A DNA stretch of 64,000 nucleotides from Bin87 sp963663945 (lineage in GTDB: Bacteria > Chloroflexota > Dehalococcoidia > Lucifugimonadales > UBA3495), in assembly GCA_963663945.1 (NCBI GenBank), contig OY760687.1:3782001-3846000 (forward strand), given 5' to 3'. Positions 8,863 through 18,800 of this stretch are shown here, piece after piece. The position numbers and the translations under genes were made by a program. The number at the start of each line of letters is the position of its first letter. Positions within the stretch are counted from its first letter, which is position 1. Under the pieces are notes generated by a model. That model was not told the origin of the DNA and did not search any database. It was given only the letters and a program-made list of their open reading frames with translations.

Positions 8863-9918
8863 CTAGACGTATAAGTGGTCGGAGATCGTCGTGGCATCCG
8901 GAGGCTGGGCCGCGTCGGCGAAGTCCGTGGCGTCGTTGACCTGCTGCGTGGCGTCGGCGCGGAACGCGTCCAGTTGCTCCTGGGTGAGGATGCCGCGCTC
9001 CACCATCTGTGCCGGGAATACAGCCACGGGATCGTACTGGCGGGCGGCGTCCAGCGCGTCACGGTCCCGGTAGCGGCGGTCGTCGTCATCGGTAGTGTGC
9101 GGCATGAACCGTTCCACCTTCATTTCGATCAGCACCGGTCCAGAGCTGCGGGCGTGAGCGATGCCCTGCCGGGTCGCTTCGTAGCAGGCGACGAGGTCCA
9201 GTCCGTCGATCACAAACCCGGGGAATCCATACCCTTCGGCCCGGGCGGCGACGTCGCTGATGACCATCTGCGCGTCCTGGGGGGTCGATATGGCGTACTT
9301 GTTGTTCTCGCAGATGAAGATGACCGGCAATTGATGGATGGCGGCGAAATTCATCGCCTCGTGGGTTTCACCCTGGCTGGTGGCACCGTCGCCGAAGTAG
9401 CTGATGGTCACCGTCTGTTCGCCCATCATCTTGCACGCCAGCGCGTATCCCACGGCCTGGGTCAGTCCCGCGGCCACCACGTTGGATATCTGGATGATTT
9501 TTCGTGGCAGGTCCGCCCCCTGCAAGGGGAATTGGCGCGCGCCGGAATATGGCTCGCCCTCCTTGCCCATGAAAGACAACATCACCTGTCTAGGCGTGAG
9601 GCCGGCGGCCATCTTGACCGCCAGGTCCCGGTAGTAGGGGAACAGGAAGCAGTCACCGTCCTTCTGCGTGGCCAGCAGCGAGCCCAGTTCCGCCGCCTCG
9701 TGGCCCTGGCACGATGCCGCGATGGGCACCTTGCCCTGCCGGTTCATCATCCAGATGCGCTCGTCCATCGTCCGCACCAGGACCATCTGCCGGCACACTT
9801 CCACCAGGTCTTCGGCGGTGAGGCCATCGGGCAGCGCTTCTGCATCCGCGCTCCGCTGGGCGATGGCGACTGCCCCGTTAGCGTCGGTTGGGTTGGCCTG
9901 CGTCATAGGGCTGGTCAT
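8863..9918 (-). CDS. 2-oxoacid dehydrogenase E1 alpha subunit
   Basis: The 351-residue alpha subunit carries the ThDP motif starting at FGDGATSQGE and ending at ENNKYAIST, which binds the pyrophosphate-Mg site. The region RFMPHTTDDDDRRYRDR corresponds to the conserved phosphorylation-loop His area. It decarboxylates the 2-oxoacid together with E1beta and passes the acyl group to the E2 lipoyl arm. It is the first gene of the operon E1alpha-E1beta-E2-lipB, with a good promoter at 9966-9995. GAGGAG touches the ATG at 9918; the ATG at 9906, 12 bases further, is an alternative start. No E3 gene is in view. Confidence 0.93.
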   Translation of the reverse strand: MTSPMTQANPTDANGAVAIAQRSADAEALPDGLTAEDLVEVCRQMVLVRTMDERIWMMNRQGKVPIAASCQGHEAAELGSLLATQKDGDCFLFPYYRDLAVKMAAGLTPRQVMLSFMGKEGEPYSGARQFPLQGADLPRKIIQISNVVAAGLTQAVGYALACKMMGEQTVTISYFGDGATSQGETHEAMNFAAIHQLPVIFICENNKYAISTPQDAQMVISDVAARAEGYGFPGFVIDGLDLVACYEATRQGIAHARSSGPVLIEMKVERFMPHTTDDDDRRYRDRDALDAARQYDPVAVFPAQMVERGILTQEQLDAFRADATQQVNDATDFADAAQPPDATTISDHLYV

Positions 9919-9965
9919 CTCCTCGGCGCCGTAAGCGCAAGTGAGCGGCCGCGGCCGCCGGCGTA

Positions 9966-9995
9966 ATCATAGACCAACCGGGCGTGGGGTGGCAA
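9966..9995 (-). promoter_or_regulatory. Candidate promoter of the 2-oxoacid dehydrogenase operon
   Basis: Reading leftward, TTGCCA (5/6) and TATGAT (5/6) are 18 bases apart, about 48 bases before the E1alpha start codon. Position and quality fit a sigma70-type promoter for the four-gene operon. Confidence 0.5.
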
Positions 9996-10262
9996 ACGGA
10001 ATCGGTCCGCGAAAGAGAACGCACCGCTACGGTACGGTTTATGGGATTAGCGAATATAGAATCAGTACTATCGGCACACAGTACCATTGGCTTACAACGG
10101 CTAACGATGGTACCATATGGGTGTGATTGGGGATGGTTACGGCCGGCGAGAGGTCACACGGCAACGCCGTTCTCTCGTTTCAACGCTGGATAACCGGCGG
10201 GCGGCGGTTTCGGAGTAGTACGTACCGTCGTTTACAGGCTAGGGTAGTTCCCAATCCATGTA

Positions 10263-10290
10263 AAAAGTCCCGGACTGCTCCGGGGCTTTT
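10263..10290 (-). terminator. Rho-independent terminator of the DUF3800 gene
   Basis: A 12-bp stem (AAAAGTCCCGGA with TCCGGGGCTTTT, one G-T pair) and a 4-base loop lie directly after the stop at 10293. On the minus strand the stem ends in a T-run, as needed for intrinsic termination; A and T runs on both sides could make it bidirectional. Confidence 0.85.
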
Positions 10291-10292
10291 CC

Positions 10293-11024
10293 CTATTGTG
10301 GCAGGCTTGTTAGCCCCCACCCATCCACCGTGCCTTCCGGCGAACATAGCAGCTTCGGTGCGAGTCCGCTCCACGCCCGGTTGTGTTGGTCAGGGTCAAT
10401 GAAATGGCGACCGATAGGCCGCGCGGTCAGGTCTGCAATCTGTAGCCCGATTGAATTAGTTTTCTTGTCAGCAAATAGGATTTCCAATCCCTCCGACGTG
10501 CTATTGCTCTGGCGAAGACGTTGGAACGCATTGAACAGTTCGCTGTCCCCGCCTCTCGCCCTGCTTTCGACGACAATATGAGCCACGCGGTCGCGCCCAG
10601 CTCGGGTCGATAGAAAATCATGTAGACGTACTATGCAAGCATCGAGCGCCAGTTCATATACGTCAGTAGCGTGAGCGTACCGAGGCGCCAATCGGCGCTT
10701 ATCGACAACCGCAGCAATTATGTTGAAGTCAATGTCCCTGACGATGCGGTCCAGATCTCCCAGGAAGATATCGCGATTCTGCACATCCCTCAAAAACGAG
10801 AACGGTGGGCGATGCAATCGTATTTCGTTCTCATGCAGTACCACCGTATCGTGCCCGAAATGCTTGAATTTAAACCCCGTCACCATCGGCATCGCCGACG
10901 CGGCGTAGGTGTCTTTTCGGAACACGCAGAAATTCAGGACGAAAACCGGATATTCTAGATCCACCGACGCTGGATTGGGGCTCCCGCTCTCATCCGCGTA
11001 GATGATGTAGTCGCTGTAGTTCAC
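10293..11024 (-). CDS. DUF3800 domain protein
   Basis: A 243-residue protein with the DUF3800 N-terminal motif IIYADESGSP, whose acidic residues resemble the first strand of an RNase H-like fold. Further family landmarks are AAVVDKRRL in the middle, HIVVESRARGGD, and LQIADLTARPIGRHF with the late acidic residue. DUF3800 proteins are widespread, often near mobile or defence genes, with no settled function. This copy is alone, with its own terminator, and its base composition is lower in GC than the flanking genes, suggesting transfer. Confidence 0.8.
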   Translation of the reverse strand: MNYSDYIIYADESGSPNPASVDLEYPVFVLNFCVFRKDTYAASAMPMVTGFKFKHFGHDTVVLHENEIRLHRPPFSFLRDVQNRDIFLGDLDRIVRDIDFNIIAAVVDKRRLAPRYAHATDVYELALDACIVRLHDFLSTRAGRDRVAHIVVESRARGGDSELFNAFQRLRQSNSTSEGLEILFADKKTNSIGLQIADLTARPIGRHFIDPDQHNRAWSGLAPKLLCSPEGTVDGWGLTSLPQ

Positions 11025-11043
11025 GCTGCTGATGAAATAGCCA

Positions 11044-11601
11044 CTACTCCACGTAGGTATTCCGGAAACGGTACAGCGTGAATTCCGGCTCCACCGGAGC
11101 CACGGGCATGTACTCGTCGGCCTCCTCGATCTTGGCGACGATGAACCAGGGGCCCGGTTCGCGCATGGCCCGGCCGAAGGCCTCTTCCAGCGTTTCGAGG
11201 TCGCTCACGGTGGTGGTTTTGGTGATGCCGCAGGAGTTGGCGACCTCTTCCAGGTTGGTGTTGGTGGCCGTGTGGCTGTCCTGCCCGCCCGTCTGTCCCC
11301 ACATCTCGTTGTCCCAAACCACCACCACCAGGTTTGACGGGTTCTCCCGCCCGATGGTGGCGATGGCGCCCAGGTTCATCAGCAGGGAGCCGTCGCCGTC
11401 CAGCGAGATCACCTTGTCGTCGGTGGACAGGGCCATTCCCAGGGCGATGGACGAGCACAGGCCCATGCTGCCGTAGGTGTAGAAGTTCCGGTCGCGGTGG
11501 CCGGCGTGGTACAGCTCATCGCTGGTGGGGCCCAGGTTGCCCACGATGGGCGAATCTCCGGCGTGGCGCAGGACCAGTTGGGTAGCGTCGAACCTAAGCA
11601 A
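11044..11601 (-). CDS. ThDP-dependent decarboxylase, beta (C-terminal) subunit, ComE-like
   Basis: The 185-residue protein is the pyrophosphate-binding half of a ThDP decarboxylase. The ThDP motif starts at SLDGDGSLLMNLG and ends with the Asn in VVVVWDNEMWG. The length and the split organisation match sulfopyruvate decarboxylase subunit beta (ComE) and phosphonopyruvate decarboxylase relatives. Its start overlaps the alpha gene by 8 bases, so the two are coupled. Substrate is inferred only from the family: sulfopyruvate or phosphonopyruvate. Such enzymes feed sulfonate or phosphonate metabolism. No neighbouring sulfonate gene confirms this. Confidence 0.8.
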   Translation of the reverse strand: MLRFDATQLVLRHAGDSPIVGNLGPTSDELYHAGHRDRNFYTYGSMGLCSSIALGMALSTDDKVISLDGDGSLLMNLGAIATIGRENPSNLVVVVWDNEMWGQTGGQDSHTATNTNLEEVANSCGITKTTTVSDLETLEEAFGRAMREPGPWFIVAKIEEADEYMPVAPVEPEFTLYRFRNTYVE

Positions 11602-12100
11602 TTTTGCCTCCGTGGAGCATTGGGGTCATGCAGATGGCGACCGGGTTGCGATGGGCGTGGCACAGCTTCATCACGCCGTCCAGCAGCGTGTCCAACCGGT
11701 CCTCGCTCTCGATGGTGTAGTTGGCGATGCCGAACAGGTCCAGGATGGGCGGAGTGTTGCGGCCCATGGCCACCTGGGCGATGTTGAACTCGCCGACCTG
11801 CCCTCGCAGGTTCATGAAGATGGGAATGGGCGTCCGCGCCGGAAGGCACAGGCTGGCGATGCCGTTGATGCTGTTGCCGAACCCGCTGGACTGCATGAAC
11901 ACCGCGGCGTTGCGCCCGGTGGCATAGCTTCCCACCGCGACGCCGACGGCTTCCTCCTCGCGGGTGCAGGACACCAGGTGAAAGAACGGGTCCTCGTTGA
12001 TGATGCTGGTCACTCTGTCGATGGAAATGTCTGGAACATACGCGATCAGCGACGTGTCCCACTTTTTCAAGGTATCGACGATGGTCTCTGCCCAGGGCAT
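11594..12100 (-). CDS. ThDP-dependent decarboxylase, alpha (N-terminal) subunit, ComD-like
   Basis: The 168-residue partner provides the pyrimidine-binding half. It has the activating Glu in VSCTREEEAVGVAVG near residue 48 and the MQSSGFGNSINGIASL segment, both typical of sulfopyruvate decarboxylase alpha chains. Together with the overlapping beta gene it makes a heteromeric enzyme; in many other ThDP enzymes the two halves are one chain. The gene begins about 85 bases after a nitroreductase gene on the same strand, and may be cotranscribed with it. Confidence 0.8.
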   Translation of the reverse strand: MPWAETIVDTLKKWDTSLIAYVPDISIDRVTSIINEDPFFHLVSCTREEEAVGVAVGSYATGRNAAVFMQSSGFGNSINGIASLCLPARTPIPIFMNLRGQVGEFNIAQVAMGRNTPPILDLFGIANYTIESEDRLDTLLDGVMKLCHAHRNPVAICMTPMLHGGKIA

Positions 12101-12184
12101 GGAAAACTCCTTGCGCTACAAATCGCCGGTTAGTATAGCGTATGGTGGCAGCAGTCGCGGAAAAAGCCTGGCGCGGCGGGTCGC

Positions 12185-12787
<603 letters not shown>

Positions 12788-12905
12788 TTCGACACTCCGT
12801 TTAGGATGGATTCAAAGTCGCGATAAGTGTCTGCACTATAGCGGTAAATGTTGCTGGCAAACAAGCGGCAAGCTAACACCGCGAATCCTGCCCAAATCCG
12901 CCGCG

Positions 12906-12934
12906 ATGACTTTGCCGGTGGTGTGGCATACAAT
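12906..12934 (+). promoter_or_regulatory. Possible promoter for the SMP-30 gene
   Basis: ATGACT (4/6) and TACAAT (5/6) are 17 bases apart, about 100 bases before the ATG at 13034. The match is moderate and position fits; no other support. Confidence 0.25.
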
Positions 12935-13033
12935 GGCGCCACTCCGAACCGGCAGGCACGGATTTACGTTCATTGGAAACCCGCCCGCCCGGTCAGTTGG
13001 AGCACCATCCCATACCTGATCCAGGAGGACAAT

Positions 13034-13951
13034 ATGGCACTGCAATGGGAGCATGTCGCCGGACCCTTTAGCCGCCTGACCGAGGGCCCGGCCTGGGATG
13101 GCCGTCGCCTTCTCTTCACCCACATACCCGAGAGCCGGATCATGGCCTACCACCCCGACACCGGTGAGTGCACCGTGTATCGGGAGAACACCAACCACAC
13201 CAATGGGCTGGCTTTCGACGCTGAGGGCCGGCTGTACGGGTGCTGTTCCGGCGGGCGGGCCATCGTCCGGTTTGAGTCCAACGGCACCACAACCACCATT
13301 GTTGATCGCCTAGGTGACCAGCGCCTGAATACCCCCAACGACCTGGCCATCGACCGGCAGGGTCGGGTCTGGTTCAGCAACCCCTGGAACGCCGGCAACA
13401 TCGACCCCAGCGAGCAGCCGGAGATGTCCGGCCGCGACATCCTGCGCGCCGACCCGCAGCCCGACGGCAGCTACACCTGCCAGCAGGTGACATTCGACAC
13501 CACTGGCACCAACGGCTTGCTCGTCTCCCCCGACGACCAAACTCTCTACATCATTCAGACCGACAACGAGCCGGGCGGCGTGCGTGAGCTGCGGTCGTAT
13601 CCGATCAACGCTGATGGCTCGCTGGGCCAGTACATCGTGCTGCACCAGTTCGGTGTCGACCATCGCGGTCCCCAGCGTGGTATCGATGGCATGTGCATCG
13701 ACTCCGAGGGCAACATCGTCGGCACGGCCGGCAACTGGGCCAGCGGCCCTGGCCCCATGCTCTACGTGTGGACGCCCGAGGGGCGCGTCCTGGAGACGTA
13801 TCCCATGCCCGTGGGGGTCGACATGCCCACCAACTGCTGCTTCGGCGACGCCGACCAGAGCAGCCTTTACGTGACCACGCTGGGCGGCCATCTGCTGCGC
13901 CTGCGCAACACCGGACGCCGGGGCTGGATAATGTGGCCGCCGGTGCGGTAA
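13034..13951 (+). CDS. SMP-30/gluconolactonase/LRE family protein
   Basis: A 305-residue six-bladed beta-propeller of the SMP-30/gluconolactonase family, metal-dependent lactonases acting on sugar or other lactones. Landmarks are the metal-ligand Glu in LTEGPAWDGRRLLF, the Asn in NTPNDLAIDRQGRVWFS, and the Asp in TNGLLVSPDDQTLYI. The start at 13034 is preceded by AGGAGGACAAT; the frame is open 62 codons further up but without a ribosome site. It is divergent from the nitroreductase gene and followed 62 bases later by a second nitroreductase in the same direction. Confidence 0.88.
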   Translation: MALQWEHVAGPFSRLTEGPAWDGRRLLFTHIPESRIMAYHPDTGECTVYRENTNHTNGLAFDAEGRLYGCCSGGRAIVRFESNGTTTTIVDRLGDQRLNTPNDLAIDRQGRVWFSNPWNAGNIDPSEQPEMSGRDILRADPQPDGSYTCQQVTFDTTGTNGLLVSPDDQTLYIIQTDNEPGGVRELRSYPINADGSLGQYIVLHQFGVDHRGPQRGIDGMCIDSEGNIVGTAGNWASGPGPMLYVWTPEGRVLETYPMPVGVDMPTNCCFGDADQSSLYVTTLGGHLLRLRNTGRRGWIMWPPVR

Positions 13952-14013
13952 AGACCCGAATTGCCCTTCATTAGTTATGACCAAGACCCGACAAATTGGT
14001 CTGAGGTACAAAA

Positions 14014-14535
14014 ATGGACGTATTCAATGCCATCCGGACCCGTCGCACCATCCGCGACTTCACCGACGCTCCGGTGTCCGATGCGGTCCTGCACAAGATC
14101 ATGCAGGCCGCCCGCTGGGCGCCCAGTTCCAGCAACACCCAACCCTGGCACTTCATCGTGGTGCGCGACGCCGACACCATCAAACAATTGGGAGAAATCT
14201 GCACCCAAGGCTCCTTCATCGGAAAGTCTCCGGTGGCCATCGCGGTGGTAATGGGAGAGACGAGGCGTCCGCAACTGGACGCGGGTCGAGCGTTGCAGCA
14301 GATGGAACTGGTGGCCTGGTCAGAGGGCCTGGGCACCTGTTTCGTGGGCATACGCGGCGAGCAGCAGGACCAGGTCAAGTCACTGCTGGGCATTCCGGAG
14401 GACATGGAACTCATTACCGTGCTGCCCTTCGGGTACCGCGTCATGCGCGAGCCCGGCATCGGCACCCCACGCAAGCCCATGTCGGAAATCGCCCACGGCG
14501 AGAAATTCGGTCAACCGCTGACGTTTGCCGACTGA
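14014..14535 (+). CDS. Nitroreductase family protein
   Basis: A 173-residue short nitroreductase. FMN-binding residues are recognisable in VFNAIRTRRTIRDF and in ARWAPSSSNTQPWHFIVV; the C-terminal ITVLPFGYR segment is also typical. It is shorter than the copy at 12185 and only distantly similar to it. A rightward pairing with the SMP-30 gene is likely (62-base gap). A repeat hairpin starts 21 bases after the stop and may act as its transcript end. Confidence 0.88.
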   Translation: MDVFNAIRTRRTIRDFTDAPVSDAVLHKIMQAARWAPSSSNTQPWHFIVVRDADTIKQLGEICTQGSFIGKSPVAIAVVMGETRRPQLDAGRALQQMELVAWSEGLGTCFVGIRGEQQDQVKSLLGIPEDMELITVLPFGYRVMREPGIGTPRKPMSEIAHGEKFGQPLTFAD

Positions 14536-14555
14536 AGACCGCGCGACACCAAATC

Positions 14556-14583
14556 GTAGGGGCGAATAATCATTCGCCCCTAC
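14556..14583. repeat. REP-like inverted repeat, copy 1
   Basis: A perfect 12-bp inverted repeat (GTAGGGGCGAAT / ATTCGCCCCTAC) around a 4-base loop, lying 21 bases after a gene stop. A near-identical element is at 53857-53886, also just after a gene. This suggests a dispersed palindromic repeat family that may also end or protect transcripts. Confidence 0.7.
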
Positions 14584-14797
14584 ACTCACGTTCGCGAATA
14601 CATCACGGCTGGTTCACGGCTTCGCACAGCGAGCCACCGGATTTACGGTCTGTCGCGTCGTTGGCCTCTTCAAGATACAACGATTAGGACTGTTCTGTGT
14701 TGGAGCTTTCCCAATCCTGCCAAATCATAGAATCCCGTAAATCCTGGTTCTGACGATTGACGGAAGTGGGTACACATGAAGGGCTGCACTGTAGAGC

Positions 14798-15646
14798 CTA
14801 CCGTCCCTTGAACTCCGGCGCGCGCTTGTCGAGGAACGCTCGCCTCGCCTCGTGCGCGTCCTCCGAGCCGCTGAGGATGCCGCCGGCGTTGGAGGTCAGC
14901 GTCATCGTTGTCTCCAGCGTGCTGTCCAGCGCGGCGCGCATGATGCGCTTGCTGATCCACTGGACCATGGGCGGCGTGCGGATCATGCGGTCGCACAGGT
15001 CGCGGGTGGTCTGCTCCAGGTCTTCTGAGGGGACCAGGTAGTTGAGCATGCCCCACTCGTAGGCGCGCTTGGCGTCCAGGTGGCCGGTATAGGCGAACTC
15101 CAGCGCGCGGCCCAGGCCGACCATCTTGGGCAGGTAGTAACTGCCGCCGTTCTCGATGATCTGGCCCAGCTGCTGGTAGCCAATGAACCGCGTGTTCTCG
15201 CACCCCAAGCGGATGTCGCAGTGCAGCGCCATGTCCATGCCGGAGCCGACGGCGGGCCCGTTGATCATGGCGATGGTGGGCTTGCGGACTTGGGAGATGT
15301 CCCGGTGCAGCTTGGTGAAGCCATGGTAAAAGTGCTCGCGGGCAGCGTCCGGCCCCTCGATGGTCCCCCGGTTCCCCACGAAGTTCTCGCCCGTGATGTC
15401 CGGCGAGTTGTCGCGCCGCATGTCCGCGCCGGAGCAGAAACCGCGGCCGATGCCGGTGAGCACCATGACCCGCACGTTGGGGTCGTCGTCGCCGGCGCGC
15501 ATGTACTCGCCGACCTTGGCGACGGTGCCGTTCTCCTCGGATGAGCCGATCAGCGCGTTCATGCGCTCCGGCCGGTTGAACTTGATCCACAGGATCCCCG
15601 AGTCCTCGGGTTCGTAAAGCAGGTAGGGCACCAGGTTCGGCGGCAT
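14798..15646 (-). CDS. Enoyl-CoA hydratase/isomerase family protein
   Basis: A 282-residue crotonase-fold protein. The oxyanion-hole segments are GIGRGFCSGADM and NGPAVGSGMDMALHCD, and the acyl-binding loop with the acidic residue lies in GQIIENGGSYYLPKMVG. The start at 15646 has AGGAG 7 bases upstream; a longer frame to 15781 is ignored. It is probably a hydratase or isomerase in fatty-acid, branched-chain or aromatic acid breakdown. The gene is flanked by a nitroreductase and the large repeat protein, with no beta-oxidation operon beside it. Confidence 0.88.
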   Translation of the reverse strand: MPPNLVPYLLYEPEDSGILWIKFNRPERMNALIGSSEENGTVAKVGEYMRAGDDDPNVRVMVLTGIGRGFCSGADMRRDNSPDITGENFVGNRGTIEGPDAAREHFYHGFTKLHRDISQVRKPTIAMINGPAVGSGMDMALHCDIRLGCENTRFIGYQQLGQIIENGGSYYLPKMVGLGRALEFAYTGHLDAKRAYEWGMLNYLVPSEDLEQTTRDLCDRMIRTPPMVQWISKRIMRAALDSTLETTMTLTSNAGGILSGSEDAHEARRAFLDKRAPEFKGR

Positions 15647-15822
15647 GGCGGACTCCTTTGTGGTTCGCAGCGGTTTGGATGGAATGAAGTGAGATTGCCA
15701 CGCCGCGAGCGCCGGCGCAATGCGGGCCCATGCCAGCTTTAACGGGATTTCGGTCCGCAACCCGCCATGCGTCCCAGCCACCGGGAGGCAGTGAGCCAGG
15801 GAGATCCGACCGAAACCAGGGC

Positions 15823-18800
15823 CTACCTCCTTCTCCGCAGGATCAGATAGATGAAGATGCCCAGGATCAGGATGCCGAGAATGATCAGCAGGATGATCAG
15901 CGTGTTGCGGTCCCGCAGGGTATTGGCGGCTCCCACCAGGGTGCTGCGAACTCGCTCCGGCACGGTGGCTTGCGCCTCCGGTGTCGGCGGCACGATCCCT
16001 GCTCCGACGACCGGTGTCGCCGTCGGCTGAGGTGTGGGTGTCGGCACCGGTGTTGGCGTCAGCGTGGGTGTCGCGGTCGGCGTGGGCGTGGGAGTGGGTG
16101 TGTGCGTAGGGACCGGCGTGGGCGTCGGAGTTGGTGTAGCGGCTGCCGCGGCTGCCGCCGCCGCCGTGGCCGCAACAGCATCTGCCGCTGCCGCCGTCGC
16201 CGTGGCCGCAATAGCATCTGCCGCTGCCGCCGTGGCCGCAATAGCATCTGCCGTGGGCTCCTGTGTGGGGATTTGCGCGGCCGTCGGCGCTACGGTTGGT
16301 ACTGCCGTAGGCACGGCCGTCGGCGCTACGGTCGGTACCGTGGTAGGCGCGACCGTGGGTTCCGCGGTGGGCTTGGGCGGCTCCGTCGGATCTCTGACTA
16401 CCGGCGGCGGGTCGTCATCGTCATCGTCATCGTCGTTGCCGTCGCCGTTGTTGCCGTCGCCGTTGTTGCCGTCGCCGTTGTTGCCGTCGCCGTTGTTGCC
16501 GTTGCCGTTGTTGCCGTCGCCGTTGTTGCCGTTGCCGTTGTTGCCGTCGCCGTTGTTGCCGTTGTTGCCGTTGCCGTTGTTGCTGTCGTCGTCGGTGACG
16601 GTGACGGTCACGGACCCGGTGACGCCGTCGTAGTCGGCGCCGGAGGCGGTCAGCGAGACGGTCACGGTCTCGTCATTGGTGTCGTCGTCGTCCTCGCCGG
16701 AGACGGTGAAGGCCTGGTTCATGTCCCAGTTGGAAGTGTTGAAGGTGCGGCTGGCCGGGGAGACCGTGGCGGCGTCGGTGTCGTCGGAGATTACTGAGAC
16801 GGTGACGTCGCCGGTGGGGAGGGTTGCGAGCTTGACGGAGAATGTTTCGGTCCCGTCTTCGTTCACGGTCAGCGAGGTGTTGTCGATGATCAGGTTAGGT
16901 GTGCGGTCGCTGTCGGTGACGGTCACGGTCACGGACCCGGTGACGCCATCGTAATCGGCGCCGGAGGCGGTCAGCGAGACGGTCACGGTCTCGTCATTGG
17001 TGTCGTCGTCGTCCTGGCCGGAGACGGTGAAGGCCTGGTTCATGTCCCAGTTGGAAGTGTTGAAGGTGCGGCTGGTCGGGGAGACCGAGGCGGCGTCGGT
17101 GTCGTCGGAGATTACTGAGACGGTGACGTCGCCGGTGGGGAGGGTTGCGAGCTTGACGGAGAATGTTTCGGTCCCGTCTTCGTTCACGGTCAGCGAGGTG
17201 TTGTCGATGATCAGGTTAGGTGTGCGGTCGCTGTCGGTGACGGTCACGGCCACGGACCCGGTGACGCCGTCGTAGTCGGCGCCGGAGGCGGTCAGCGAGA
17301 CGACCACGGTCTCGTCATTGGTGTCGTCGTCGTCCTGGCCGGAGACGGTGAAGGCCTGGTTCATGTCCCAGTTGGAAGTGTTGAAGGTGCGGCTGGCCGG
17401 GGAGACCGTGGCGGCGTCGGTGTCGTCGGAGATTACTGAGACGGTGACGTCGCCGGTGGGGAGGGTTGCGAGCTTGACGGAGAATGTTTCGGTCCCGTCT
17501 TCGTTCACGGTCAGCGAGGTGTTGTCGATGATCAGGTTAGGTGTGCGGTCGCTGTCGGTGACGGTCACGGCCACGGACCCGGTGACGCCGTCGTAGTCGG
17601 CGCCGGAGGCGGTCAGCGAGACGGTCACGGTCTCGTCATTGGTGTCGTCGTCGTCCTTGCCGGAGACGGTGAAGATCTGGTCCATGTCCCAGTTGGAAGT
17701 GTTGAAGGTGCGGCTGGTCGGGGAGACCGTGGCGGCGTCGGTGTCGTCGGAGATTACTGAGACGGTGACGTCGCCGGTGGGGAGGGTTGCGAGCTTGACG
17801 GAGAATGTTTCGGTCCCGTCTTCGTTCACGGTCAGCGAGGTGTTGTCGATGATCAGGTTAGGTGTGCGGTCGCTGTCGGTGACGGTCACGGCCACGGACC
17901 CGGTGACGCCATCGTAGTCGGCGCCGGAGGCGGTCAGCGAGACGGTCACGGTCTCGTCATTGGTGTCGTCGTCGTCCTTGCCGGAGACGGTGAAGATCTG
18001 GTCCATGTCCCAGTTGGAAGTGTTGAAGGTGCGGCTGGTCGGGGAGACCGTGGCGGCGTCGGTGTCGCCGGACATGACGGAGACGGTGACGTCGCCGGTG
18101 GGGAGGGTTGCGAGCTTGACGGAGAATGTAGTGGAACCGTCTTCGTTCACGGTCAGCGAGGTGTTGTCGATGATCAGGTTAGGTGTGCGGTCGCTGTCGG
18201 TGACGGTCACGGCCACGGACCCGGTGACGCCGTCGTAGTCGGCGCCGGAGGCGGTCAGCGAGACGGTCACGGTCTCGTCATTGGTGTCGTCGTCGTCCTC
18301 GCCGGAGACGGTGAAGATCTGGTCCATGTCCCAGTTGGAAGTGTTGAAGGTGCGGCTGGTCGGGGAGACCGTGGCGGCGTCGGTGTCGTCGGAGATTACT
18401 GAGACGGTGACGTCGTCGGTGGGGAGGGTTGCGAGCTTGACGGAGAATGTAGTGGAACCGTCTTCGTTCACGGTCAGCGAGGTGTTGTCGATGATCAGGT
18501 TAGGTGTGCGGTCGCTGTCGGTGACGGTCACGGCCACGGACCCGGTGACGCCGTCGTAGTCGGCGCCGGAGGCGGTCAGCGAGACGGTCACGGTCTCGTC
18601 ATTGGTGTCGTCGTCGTCCTCGCCGGAGACGGTGAAGATCTGGTCCATGTCCCAGTTGGAAGTGTTGAAGGTGCGGCTGGCCGGGGAGACCGTGGCGGCG
18701 TCGGTGTCGTCGGAGATTACTGAGACGGTGACGTCGTCGGTGGGGAGGGTTGCGAGCTTGACGGAGAATGTAGTGGAACCGTCTTCGTTCACGGTCAGCG

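Larger units (their letters stand above)
9919..10292. other. Gene-free stretch with promoter and terminator
   Basis: This 374-base stretch holds the operon promoter at 9966-9995 on the left and the terminator of the DUF3800 gene at 10263-10290 on the right. The middle part is AT-richer than its surroundings. No convincing gene was seen. Confidence 0.6.
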
